From positions 1 through 11,663 of the forward strand of contig DLAR01000007.1 of the NCBI GenBank assembly GCA_002494015.1: a stretch of DNA of 11,663 nt, given 5' to 3'. The DNA is from Porphyromonadaceae bacterium UBA7042. GTDB taxonomy: Bacteria; Bacteroidota; Bacteroidia; Bacteroidales; Muribaculaceae. Below, piece after piece: positions 1-5,938 of the stretch. The notes beneath the pieces are model-generated. The model ran no database searches. It saw nothing but the letters and a program-made list of their open reading frames with translations, and was not told the DNA's origin. Position numbers and translations under genes: made by a program. Within the stretch, counting starts at the first letter, position 1. The number at the start of each line of letters is the position of its first letter.

Positions 1-100
1 AACTTTGGCTATCGGCAGGAATTGTGGCTTGTGCTAAATCTTTCTAAATCAAGATTTTATAAAATTGCTAACACTTGCACATCAGTCACTTACGGACATG

Positions 101-129
101 AAAAAAGGGCCACTGAAAAGTGACCCTTT
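101..129 (-). terminator. Intrinsic terminator after tRNA-Arg
   Basis: Read on the minus strand, AAAGGGTCACT and AGTGGCCCTTT form an 11-bp stem with one G-U pair and a 4-base TTTC loop. The stem runs directly into a tract of six T. It begins 2 bases after the tRNA 3' end, so it most likely ends the tRNA transcript. It would also stop any read-through from dapA upstream, since I see no hairpin between dapA and the tRNA. Confidence 0.85.
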
Positions 130-131
130 AG

Positions 132-205
132 TGATCCGGCCGCGATTCGAACGCGGGACCGTCTGCTTAGAAGGCAGATGCTCTATCCAGCTGAGCTACC
201 GGACC
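132..205 (-). tRNA. tRNA-Arg, anticodon UCU
   Basis: The minus strand folds into a complete 74-nt cloverleaf. The acceptor stem is GGTCCGG paired with CCGGATC (7 bp, one G-U) with discriminator A. The D-arm stem is GCTC/GAGC, the anticodon stem TCTGC/GCAGA, and the T-arm CCGCG-TTCGAAT-CGCGG. The anticodon loop CTTCTAA places TCT at positions 34-36, so it reads AGA (and by wobble AGG) arginine codons. The 3' CCA is not encoded and must be added after transcription. The gene has its own promoter at 227-258 and a terminator at 101-129. No integrase gene or duplicated tRNA 3' end (attachment site) is visible in the window. Confidence 0.97.
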
Positions 206-226
206 GACCTTTCTGTTTTGTGGGGA

Positions 227-258
227 CAAAGGTAGTGATTTTATTTCATTTGCCCAAA
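227..258 (-). promoter_or_regulatory. Promoter of tRNA-Arg
   Basis: On the minus strand TTTG (255-258) is followed after exactly 20 bases by TACCTTTG (227-234). This matches the Bacteroidetes primary-sigma consensus TTTG-N19-21-TAnnTTTG. It lies between the dapA stop codon and the tRNA, predicting a transcript start near 220, about 15 bases before the mature tRNA. The tRNA can therefore be made independently of dapA. Confidence 0.8.
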
Positions 259-1170
259 TTAGTGGAGAAATTCGTTCAATTTGCGGAGTTCTTCGGCAAT
301 AGCGTCCCGTGTGGCGGCGGTAACGGGTACGAGGGGAAGGCGTAGTGTTTCGGGATAACCGATAGACGGATTGAGTGCCAATAGTGCTTTGATTCCGGAG
401 GGATTGCCGTCGCGGAACAGCAGCGGATAGAGGGTTGAAAAACGGTCTTGAAGCGCGTCAGCATCGGTGTTGTCGCCGTTTAGCGCGCTATGGACCAGTC
501 GTCCGAAAGAGGATGGAAGGGCGTTGCCGAGTACTGAGATGACTCCTGACGCGCCAAGGCGAATCATGGGGAGGGCCAGTGCGTCGTCGCCTGAGATTAC
601 TTTGAATCCCTCGGGGGCGGCTGCAATGATTTCGGCAATCTGGTCGAGCTTGCCCGATGCTTCCTTGATGGCGGCTATGCGTCCCGGGAAGTCGGTGGCG
701 AGCCGCAGAGTTGTGCCCGCCTCCATGTTTACACCTGTGCGTCCCGGGACGTTGTACAGGACAACCGGGACTGGGGATGCTTCGGCGATGGCGGCGAAAT
801 GTCGGTATAGTCCTTCCTGCGATGGCTTGTTGTAATAAGGTGTGACCGAAAGGATGGCCGCGAAATCATTGAGGCATGAGCCGATTGACGAGATTTTTTC
901 GACAATAGCGGCCGTGTTGTTGCCTCCGAGTCCGAGAATGACAGGGACGCGGCCTGACACACGTTTCAAGACTGTGGTGTAGACAGCGGTATATTCCTCG
1001 GAATTAAGGGTGGGGGTTTCAGCTGTAGTGCCGAGCGTGACTATATAGTCAACGCCATTGTCGATGAGGTAGTCGACATGGAAATCGAGTAGGTTGAAAT
1101 CAATTTTGCCGTTTTGGCCGAAAGGAGTCGCCATAGCGACCCCGAGGCCTGAAAAATCAAAAGTGCTCAT
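259..1170 (-). CDS. dapA: 4-hydroxy-tetrahydrodipicolinate synthase
   Basis: This enzyme condenses pyruvate with aspartate semialdehyde, the first committed step toward diaminopimelate (peptidoglycan) and lysine, in the cytoplasm. The 303-aa product has the usual family length and a full TIM-barrel pattern. Visible landmarks are GTT at 47-49 (pyruvate-binding threonines), PYYNKP at 111-116, the catalytic tyrosine Y139 in LYNVPGRTG with R144 nearby, and the Schiff-base lysine K169 in AAIKEASG. The GTTAETPTL form, in place of the GTTGES of E. coli, is one I associate with Bacteroidetes DapA. The start is supported by a near-perfect promoter about 23 bases upstream, leaving a leader of about 16 bases with no Shine-Dalgarno site. 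No other lysine gene is adjacent. Related aldolases (N-acetylneuraminate lyase) share the fold, but the PYYNKP and VPGRTG segments fit DapA best. Confidence 0.95.
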   Translation of the reverse strand: MSTFDFSGLGVAMATPFGQNGKIDFNLLDFHVDYLIDNGVDYIVTLGTTAETPTLNSEEYTAVYTTVLKRVSGRVPVILGLGGNNTAAIVEKISSIGSCLNDFAAILSVTPYYNKPSQEGLYRHFAAIAEASPVPVVLYNVPGRTGVNMEAGTTLRLATDFPGRIAAIKEASGKLDQIAEIIAAAPEGFKVISGDDALALPMIRLGASGVISVLGNALPSSFGRLVHSALNGDNTDADALQDRFSTLYPLLFRDGNPSGIKALLALNPSIGYPETLRLPLVPVTAATRDAIAEELRKLNEFLH

Positions 1171-1192
1171 AAGTAGCGTGGTTTTGAGTACG

Positions 1193-1224
1193 CAAATTTA
1201 GCCATATTACAGCTAAGACGCAAA
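1193..1224 (-). promoter_or_regulatory. Promoter of dapA
   Basis: On the minus strand TTTG (1221-1224) is followed after 20 bases by TAAATTTG (1193-1200), an exact Bacteroidetes -33/-7 pair. The predicted start is near 1186, which gives a leader of about 16 bases before the dapA ATG. This is one of the two best promoters in the window. Confidence 0.82.
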
Positions 1225-1245
1225 TTTTTTTGAGAGGCTGTTTGG

Positions 1246-1329
1246 AATTAACAAGAATTATAAACAATCTCTCAACAAATGGCGGATTTTACACGTTATA
1301 CAAGAGGTTGTTGAAAATTCTTGTTAATT
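1246..1329. repeat. Large imperfect inverted repeat between dapA and trxA
   Basis: The 14-base arm AATTAACAAGAATT (1246-1259) is matched perfectly by its reverse complement at 1316-1329. Extending inward, 1246-1272 pairs with 1303-1329 at 24 of 27 positions plus one possible G-U, leaving a 30-base loop. No T tract follows on either strand, so it is not a simple terminator. The right arm overlaps a candidate trxA -7 box (1325-1332), so folding or protein binding here could affect trxA expression. A GAG-G/A-YTGTTTG-like motif recurs at 1234-1244, 1261-1271 (minus strand) and 1304-1313. Function is unknown; it may be a regulatory site or a remnant interspersed repeat. Confidence 0.7.
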
Positions 1330-1332
1330 TTG
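1325..1332 (+). promoter_or_regulatory. Candidate -7 box for trxA
   Basis: TAATTTTG matches TAnnTTTG exactly and would start transcription near 1339, giving a leader of about 94 bases. No convincing -33 TTTG lies 19-21 bases upstream. A second weaker candidate, AATATTTG near 1376-1383, is closer to the gene and has a TTTG 17 bases upstream, which is short spacing. Which one is used cannot be decided from the sequence. Confidence 0.4.
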
Positions 1333-1432
1333 AGTCGTGAGCCTCATGGTGTATTTTGGTTAAATTACGCCGCTCAATATTTGCAATAATTTTTTACAGT
1401 CTCGAAACATTAATTTAAAACGTAATCTAAAT

Positions 1433-1744
1433 ATGAGTGATTTTAATGAAATAATCAAAGGTGAAAAGCCTACTTTGGTCGATTTCTTCGCAACATGGTG
1501 CGGTCCTTGCAAAATGCAGTCGCCCATTCTTGAACAGCTCAAGAGCAAAGTCGGTGACAAGGCGACGATTGTCAAAGTCGATGTGGATGCCAATCAGGAA
1601 CTTGCTGCCCGTTATCAAGTGCGTAGCATACCGACGCTGATTGTGTTTAAAAACGGTGAGCCGCTGTGGCGCGCAAGCGGGCTTCAGCAGCTTGAGGTGC
1701 TTGAGCGCAAACTGGAAGAACACATGACACCCCCTGAAGCATAA
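1433..1744 (+). CDS. trxA: Thioredoxin
   Basis: This is a small cytoplasmic dithiol-disulfide oxidoreductase that passes electrons from thioredoxin reductase to ribonucleotide reductase, peroxiredoxins and other targets. The 103-aa product carries the classic active site W22-C23-G24-P25-C26-K27 and the cis-proline loop SIPTL with P67. The buried aspartate of the VDFFATWCGPC segment is also present (D17). It is slightly shorter than E. coli TrxA (109 aa) at the N-terminus, and no signal peptide or lipobox is seen, so it should be cytoplasmic rather than one of the exported Bacteroidetes thioredoxin-like proteins. It is transcribed alone, divergent from dapA, and is followed within 9 bases by a very strong hairpin. 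Confidence 0.95.
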   Translation: MSDFNEIIKGEKPTLVDFFATWCGPCKMQSPILEQLKSKVGDKATIVKVDVDANQELAARYQVRSIPTLIVFKNGEPLWRASGLQQLEVLERKLEEHMTPPEA

Positions 1745-1752
1745 AAATATTT

Positions 1753-1805
1753 ATAACGAGACCGGGCAGGAAAGTGATTGCCACTTTCCTGCCCGGTCTC
1801 GTTAT
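1753..1805. terminator. Bidirectional terminator, perfect 24-bp stem
   Basis: Bases 1753-1776 pair without a single mismatch with 1782-1805, leaving a 5-base loop (ATTGC). The stem sits in the 71-base gap between the convergent trxA (stop at 1744) and antiporter (stop at 1816) genes. The outer part of the stem and its flanks are A/T-rich on both sides (ATAA/TTAT, then TTATT on the plus strand and ATAAATATTTTTAT on the minus strand), so it can end transcripts from both directions. Confidence 0.88.
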
Positions 1806-1815
1806 TTATTCACAA

Positions 1816-3465
1816 TTACATGAAACAGAGGATAAGAGCCTGAGCTGCTACTACTCGGAGGAACATTGTCAACGGGTAAACCGTCGAGTAGGCCACGGCG
1901 GGAGCGTCGCTGCCGGTCGAGTTTCCGGCATAGGCGAGCGCGGGCGGGTCGGTGCATGAACCGGACATCAGACCCATGATGGTGAGCAAGTTGATTTTGT
2001 AGACTCCTCGTGCAATGCTGCCGACGATGAGCAGCGGGATAAGGGTGATGATAAAACCCCAGATAACCCACCACATGCCGGTGGTGTTAAACACTGTCGC
2101 GGCAAAGTCGCGACCCGACGAGATGCCTACCGACGCAAGAAACAGGCAGATGCCAAGTTCTCGCATGAGAAGCGATGCCGATGTCGAGGTGTAGGTGATG
2201 AGTTTGAGCTTGTAGCCGAAACGGCTCAGGAGGATGGCTACAACGAGGGGGCCTCCCGCAAGGCCGAGTTTCATGCCGAAACCGACGTTGATGGAGCCGA
2301 CGATGATGCCGAAAAGGATGCCGATGAAGATGGTGATGAGGTTGGGGTGGTTGAGGCGTTTCATCGAGTTGCCGAGTCTCACGCCGAGACGCTCGATGTC
2401 GTTGAGGTCGCCGACCACGGTGAGGCGGTCGCCCATCTGCAGGCGCAGCCCCGGCGAGGCAAGGAGGTCTACACCGGCACGGTTGACGCGTGTGCAATTG
2501 AGGCTGTAGGCGGTGTGGAGGCGCAGGTTGCCGAGCGGCATGCCGTTATACTTGCTCTGAGTGACCACGATACGGCGGGAGAATACCGCACTCTGCACTT
2601 CTTCCCAGTCCATGGTGATTTCGTGGCCCACGACCGACTGGAAACGCGGTTCGTCGTTGGGACCGAGCACGACATAGAGTTTGTCTCCTACATGAACTGC
2701 TGTCTTGGATGTGGGGATAATCACCTTTCCGTCCTCGCCCATGAGTCGTGATACCACGAAGTCACAATCGAGAATCTGGTGCAGCTCGAAAAGAGTTTTT
2801 CCGTTGATGAGCTGGTTGGTTACTTCAAATGACAGAATCAGCGGTTTCTGTTGCTCGTCTTCCTGACGATGCTCGATTTCTTTGATTTCGTTTTCGGTAT
2901 TGATGCGGAAGATGGCTTTGAGGACAAACATCGAAAGGATGATGCCGATAACGCCGAGAGGATAGGCGGCGGCATAACCCATTGCCATTACATTGATTGC
3001 CTCGGGGTTGCCGGCTGTCTGTTGCGCGGCTGCGAGTCCCGGGGTGTTGGTCACTGCACCCGACATAACGCCGACGAGTGCTGTGATGTCAGTGTTTCCG
3101 TCGATGTAGAAGATCGCAAGCGTAATGGCCACGTTGAGCGCTACAATCAGCACAGCAAGCCCGTTGAGCAGGACACCGCCTTTTTTAAATGAAGAAAAGA
3201 AACCGGGTCCCACTTGGATACCGATAGAGAAGATGAAAAGAATCAGGCCGAATTCCCTGACAAATTTCAAGACCTCGGGGTTGACTACATAGCCGAAGTG
3301 CCCCATGATGATGCCGACAAACAACACGAATGTCACTCCGAGCGACACTCCCGCTATTTTGAGCTTTCCGAGGAAGACTCCGGCGGCAATGACGAAGGAG
3401 TATAGAACAAGCGTGCTCGCCAGTTCCATGTGTCCCGGGCCAATAAGATTAAAAAGCCATTCCAT
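1816..3465 (-). CDS. AspT/YidE-family antiporter with two RCK_C-like domains
   Basis: This is an inner-membrane secondary transporter of the aspartate:alanine exchanger family (AAE). The 549-aa product has the family's duplicated layout: hydrophobic half 1 (about 15-185), a soluble middle (about 190-370) resembling two TrkA_C/RCK_C regulatory domains, and hydrophobic half 2 (about 375-548). The internal duplication is plain: GVMSGAVTNTPGLAAA (132-147) against GLMSGSCTDPPALAYA (498-513), SIGIQVGPGFF (80-90) against SVGISSGRDFA (445-455), and AYPLG against VYPLT. The substrate cannot be told from sequence. AspT swaps aspartate for alanine, but most YidE-like members are uncharacterised. It is transcribed alone, with a leader of about 95 bases. 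Confidence 0.9.
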   Translation of the reverse strand: MEWLFNLIGPGHMELASTLVLYSFVIAAGVFLGKLKIAGVSLGVTFVLFVGIIMGHFGYVVNPEVLKFVREFGLILFIFSIGIQVGPGFFSSFKKGGVLLNGLAVLIVALNVAITLAIFYIDGNTDITALVGVMSGAVTNTPGLAAAQQTAGNPEAINVMAMGYAAAYPLGVIGIILSMFVLKAIFRINTENEIKEIEHRQEDEQQKPLILSFEVTNQLINGKTLFELHQILDCDFVVSRLMGEDGKVIIPTSKTAVHVGDKLYVVLGPNDEPRFQSVVGHEITMDWEEVQSAVFSRRIVVTQSKYNGMPLGNLRLHTAYSLNCTRVNRAGVDLLASPGLRLQMGDRLTVVGDLNDIERLGVRLGNSMKRLNHPNLITIFIGILFGIIVGSINVGFGMKLGLAGGPLVVAILLSRFGYKLKLITYTSTSASLLMRELGICLFLASVGISSGRDFAATVFNTTGMWWVIWGFIITLIPLLIVGSIARGVYKINLLTIMGLMSGSCTDPPALAYAGNSTGSDAPAVAYSTVYPLTMFLRVVAAQALILCFM

Positions 3466-3523
3466 TGTACCTAAAACAAGAAAAATATAAGAATAAAATG
3501 TGAATTATATTCTGAATCAGATG

Positions 3524-3557
3524 CCTGCACGGTCTCGTTCTGAAACCTCGCATGCCA
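3524..3557 (-). promoter_or_regulatory. Possible hairpin in the antiporter leader
   Basis: On the minus strand GGTTTC and GAGACC pair around an AGAAC loop. Outward of an A-G mismatch a further four pairs (one G-U) form, then after a second A-G mismatch two more G-C pairs. It lies wholly inside the predicted leader, about 60 bases before the start codon. It matches no riboswitch class I know, and with two mismatches it could be chance. Confidence 0.3.
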
Positions 3558-3567
3558 AATCCGGGTG

Positions 3568-3575
3568 CAAAGGTA
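3568..3575 (-). promoter_or_regulatory. -7 box for the antiporter gene
   Basis: The minus strand reads TACCTTTG, an exact TAnnTTTG match and identical to the tRNA-Arg -7 box. The predicted start is near 3561, about 95 bases before the ATG. No good -33 TTTG is present at the right distance (the bases there read TGTT), so the promoter may be weak or need an activator. Confidence 0.55.
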
Positions 3576-3740
3576 CAACTTTTTTCGCAATCGTTAACAC
3601 TGATATAATATTTGTTTTCAGATTTCGGGAAATTTTCATCACGATTAATCTCATTGGGTGTCCCATAGTACAGGGCGGTTTTTCATTGTTATTTTTGTTA
3701 AAGGCGCGGGGGAAGGGGCAGGAATGTCGCGGATTAGTTG

Positions 3741-3748
3741 TATCTTTG
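3741..3748 (+). promoter_or_regulatory. -7 box for the GH89-dnaG unit
   Basis: TATCTTTG matches TAnnTTTG exactly and predicts a start near 3755, giving a leader of about 20 bases, similar to dapA. The -33 region is G-rich with no TTTG. It is the only promoter I can see for both GH89 and dnaG, although an internal dnaG promoter inside the GH89 gene cannot be excluded. Confidence 0.55.
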
Positions 3749-3775
3749 TGGTTACAATTGAATTATTGACCAATC

Positions 3776-5938
3776 ATGAAATATTTTTTTGTAATATCGT
3801 TATTGGCGGGAGTACTGGCCATGAGCGGGGCGCATCCCGTGGAGGGGTTGCTTGAGCGCGTGCAGCCCGGGGCATCGGCGCGGTTTGTGCTGAAGGAGAC
3901 CGGGGGCGACAAGGACTTCTTTGAAATCGGCTCGGTCAACGGAAAGCCGTCAATCACCGGCAACAATGCGGTGAATGTCGCTGCGGGCGTGAACTGGTAT
4001 CTGAAATATTACGCGGGTATCCACCTGTCATGGAACTGCATGACGGCCGAGCTGCCCGATGCGTTGCCGCTGCCGTCGAAAACGGAGCGGCACGAGACAA
4101 CGGCCCGCTGGCGTTACTATCTCAACTATTGCACTCATTCCTACTCGATGGCGTTCTGGGACTGGCAACGGTGGGAGCGTGAAATTGACTGGATGGCGTT
4201 GCACGGCATCAATATGCCGCTTGCGATGACGGGGATGGATGTGGTGTGGCGCAACACGCTGCAACGTCTTGGCTATCAGTCTGCCGAAATAGATGAATTT
4301 GTCGCCGGCCCCGGTTTTCAGGCATGGTGGCTGATGAATAATCTCGAAGGGTGGGGCGGCCCCAATTCTCCCGAATGGTATGCGAGTCGCGAGAAGTTGC
4401 AGAAACAGATTCTTGGTCGCATGAAAGAATATGGGATGTTGCCCGTGTTGCCCGGCTACTCCGGGATGCTGCCTCATGACGCAGGGAAACGCCTCGGGGT
4501 GAAGGTGTCGGGCGAAGGGGTGTGGAACGGTTTTGTGAGACCGGTATTCCTGAAATCCGACGACCCGAAATTCGGAGAGATTGCCGCCGTGTATTATGAC
4601 GAACTGACTCGCCTGTACGGGCCGGCCGATTTTTACAGTATGGACCCGTTTCACGAGGGAGGAAGCTTGGAAGGGGTCGACTTGCGCGAGGCAGGTGGAA
4701 TCATCGCCTCGGCGATGAAACGTGTCAATCCCCGTGCCGTGTGGGTGATACAGGGATGGCGCGAGAACCCTCGGCGCGCGTTGCTCGACGGGGTGAACCC
4801 CGGCGACCTGATGGTCCTCGACCTTGCGTCGGAAATCCGTCCGCAGTGGGGCGACCCGGAATCCCCCGCGCCCGAGAAACGCCCCGAGGGATATGCGCCT
4901 CACCAGTGGCTATACTGTATGTTGCTGAACTTCGGCGGAAACGTTGGCCTTCACGGGCGCATGGACTATCTTATCGATGAATATTACAAGGCAAAATCGT
5001 CTCCCCATGGGAAAAGAATGACGGGCATCGGACTGACGATGGAGGGTATCGAGAACAACCCGGTAATGTATGAACTCATGAGCGAGCTGATGTGGCGATC
5101 TGAAAAATTCAGTAAGGAGGATTGGCTGAAATCCTATGTTGAAGCGCGTTACGGAGTTTTTGACAAGGCGCTGTATGACTCGTGGGTGATGCTGGCCAAT
5201 TCGATTTACAACTGTCCTCCCGGAAATCTGCAGCAGGGGACGAGCGAGTCAGTGTTCTGTGCCCGTCCCTCGGCCGATGTTTATCAGGTGTCGAGCTGGA
5301 GCCGCATGAAACATTACTATGAGCCGGAAGATGTCATCAATGCCGCGCGGATATTCGTCATGTCGGCCGACAGGTTCCGTGACAACGAGAACTACAGGTA
5401 TGACTTGGTTGATATCGTGCGTCAGGCAATGGCCGAGAAAGGGAGGTTGACCTATCGTGAAATGACCGCCGCGCTTAACGCGGGGGACGCAGCTCGTTTT
5501 GCCGATTGCTCTGAGCGGTTTCTCGGTCTTATCGAGGGGCAGAACGCGCTGCTGTCGACCCGGCCTGAGTTCAAGGTGGGGAAATGGATAGCAGATGCCC
5601 GCAATCTGGGCGTGTCGCCGCGAGAAAAGGACAAAATGGAATGGAACGCGCGCCTGCTGATTTCAACATGGGGACCCCGCGTGGCCAGCGAGGACGGCGG
5701 ACTGCGCGACTATGCCCACCGCGAGTGGGCGGGCATGCTCAGAGACCTGTATTATCCCCGTTGGGAGGCTTGGATTCGCTCCAAGAGAACGGAGATTTCA
5801 GGCGAAAAGAGCAAGCCGGTTGACTTTTACGACATGGACGAAAAATGGGTTAAATCACGCAATCCCTATCCTTCCGAATCAGAGGGCGATGCCGTAGAAG
5901 TGGCATTGCAGGTCATGAACCGTCACATCGGGCGATGA
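3776..5938 (+). CDS. Secreted alpha-N-acetylglucosaminidase (GH89, NAGLU-like)
   Basis: This exo-glycosidase removes terminal alpha-linked N-acetylglucosamine. The family includes human lysosomal NAGLU (heparan sulfate) and clostridial GH89 (GlcNAc-alpha-1,4-Gal of mucin). The 720-aa product has a signal peptide (1 to about 19, ending AMSGA) without a lipobox cysteine, so it is probably periplasmic. Order: NAGLU N-terminal domain (about 22-100), catalytic barrel (about 112-440, opening RYYLNYCTHSYSMAFWDW), helical C-terminal domain (about 445-715). By alignment from memory with human E316 and E446, the catalytic pair is E294 in DPFHEGG and E423 in TMEGIENN; their spacing of 129 matches the human spacing of 130. 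No SusC/SusD or other glycan genes are adjacent. Its stop codon overlaps the dnaG start. Confidence 0.93.
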   Translation: MKYFFVISLLAGVLAMSGAHPVEGLLERVQPGASARFVLKETGGDKDFFEIGSVNGKPSITGNNAVNVAAGVNWYLKYYAGIHLSWNCMTAELPDALPLPSKTERHETTARWRYYLNYCTHSYSMAFWDWQRWEREIDWMALHGINMPLAMTGMDVVWRNTLQRLGYQSAEIDEFVAGPGFQAWWLMNNLEGWGGPNSPEWYASREKLQKQILGRMKEYGMLPVLPGYSGMLPHDAGKRLGVKVSGEGVWNGFVRPVFLKSDDPKFGEIAAVYYDELTRLYGPADFYSMDPFHEGGSLEGVDLREAGGIIASAMKRVNPRAVWVIQGWRENPRRALLDGVNPGDLMVLDLASEIRPQWGDPESPAPEKRPEGYAPHQWLYCMLLNFGGNVGLHGRMDYLIDEYYKAKSSPHGKRMTGIGLTMEGIENNPVMYELMSELMWRSEKFSKEDWLKSYVEARYGVFDKALYDSWVMLANSIYNCPPGNLQQGTSESVFCARPSADVYQVSSWSRMKHYYEPEDVINAARIFVMSADRFRDNENYRYDLVDIVRQAMAEKGRLTYREMTAALNAGDAARFADCSERFLGLIEGQNALLSTRPEFKVGKWIADARNLGVSPREKDKMEWNARLLISTWGPRVASEDGGLRDYAHREWAGMLRDLYYPRWEAWIRSKRTEISGEKSKPVDFYDMDEKWVKSRNPYPSESEGDAVEVALQVMNRHIGR

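Larger units (their letters stand above)
3466..3775. other. Divergent intergenic region, antiporter / GH89
   Basis: This 310-base non-coding gap separates two outward-facing genes. It holds a minus-strand promoter for the antiporter (3568-3575), its leader with a possible hairpin (about 3524-3557), and a plus-strand promoter for the GH89-dnaG unit (3741-3748). The plus-strand open frame across 3500-3769 has no recognisable protein character and covers both promoters, so I do not call it a gene. The stretch 3576-3735 shows nothing else I can name. Confidence 0.7.

Noticed and set aside
34..57. AAATCTT/AAGATTT inverted repeat near the left edge
   Set aside because: Only 7 AT-rich bp around an 8-base loop, well within chance for this base composition.
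1..120. Open frame in frame 1 at the left edge, ending in the tRNA terminator, considered as the end of a gene or integrase
   Set aside because: About 40 codons with no recognisable motif. No integrase C-terminal signature or duplicated tRNA end is seen, so I cannot support a partial gene or integrated element.
1246..1329. The dapA-trxA gap as a replication origin, because it is AT-rich with loose DnaA-box-like 9-mers
   Set aside because: The best matches (for example TTATAAACA and TTTTCAACA) are only 7 of 9, no dnaA or origin-associated gene is adjacent, and the one perfect box in the window is 10 kb away.
2234..2751. Plus-strand open frames opposite the antiporter gene
   Set aside because: They are low-complexity, Arg/His/Met-rich translations that overlap conserved antiporter domains, with no promoter or family resemblance.
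3500..3769. 89-codon plus-strand open frame in the antiporter/GH89 gap
   Set aside because: It spans both divergent promoters and runs almost to the GH89 start. The translation shows no domain or signal-peptide organisation.
4028..4903. 291-codon open frame antisense to the GH89 gene
   Set aside because: It lies wholly within a clear GH89 coding region, has no recognisable domain, and is explained by GC-biased third codon positions removing stops on the opposite strand.
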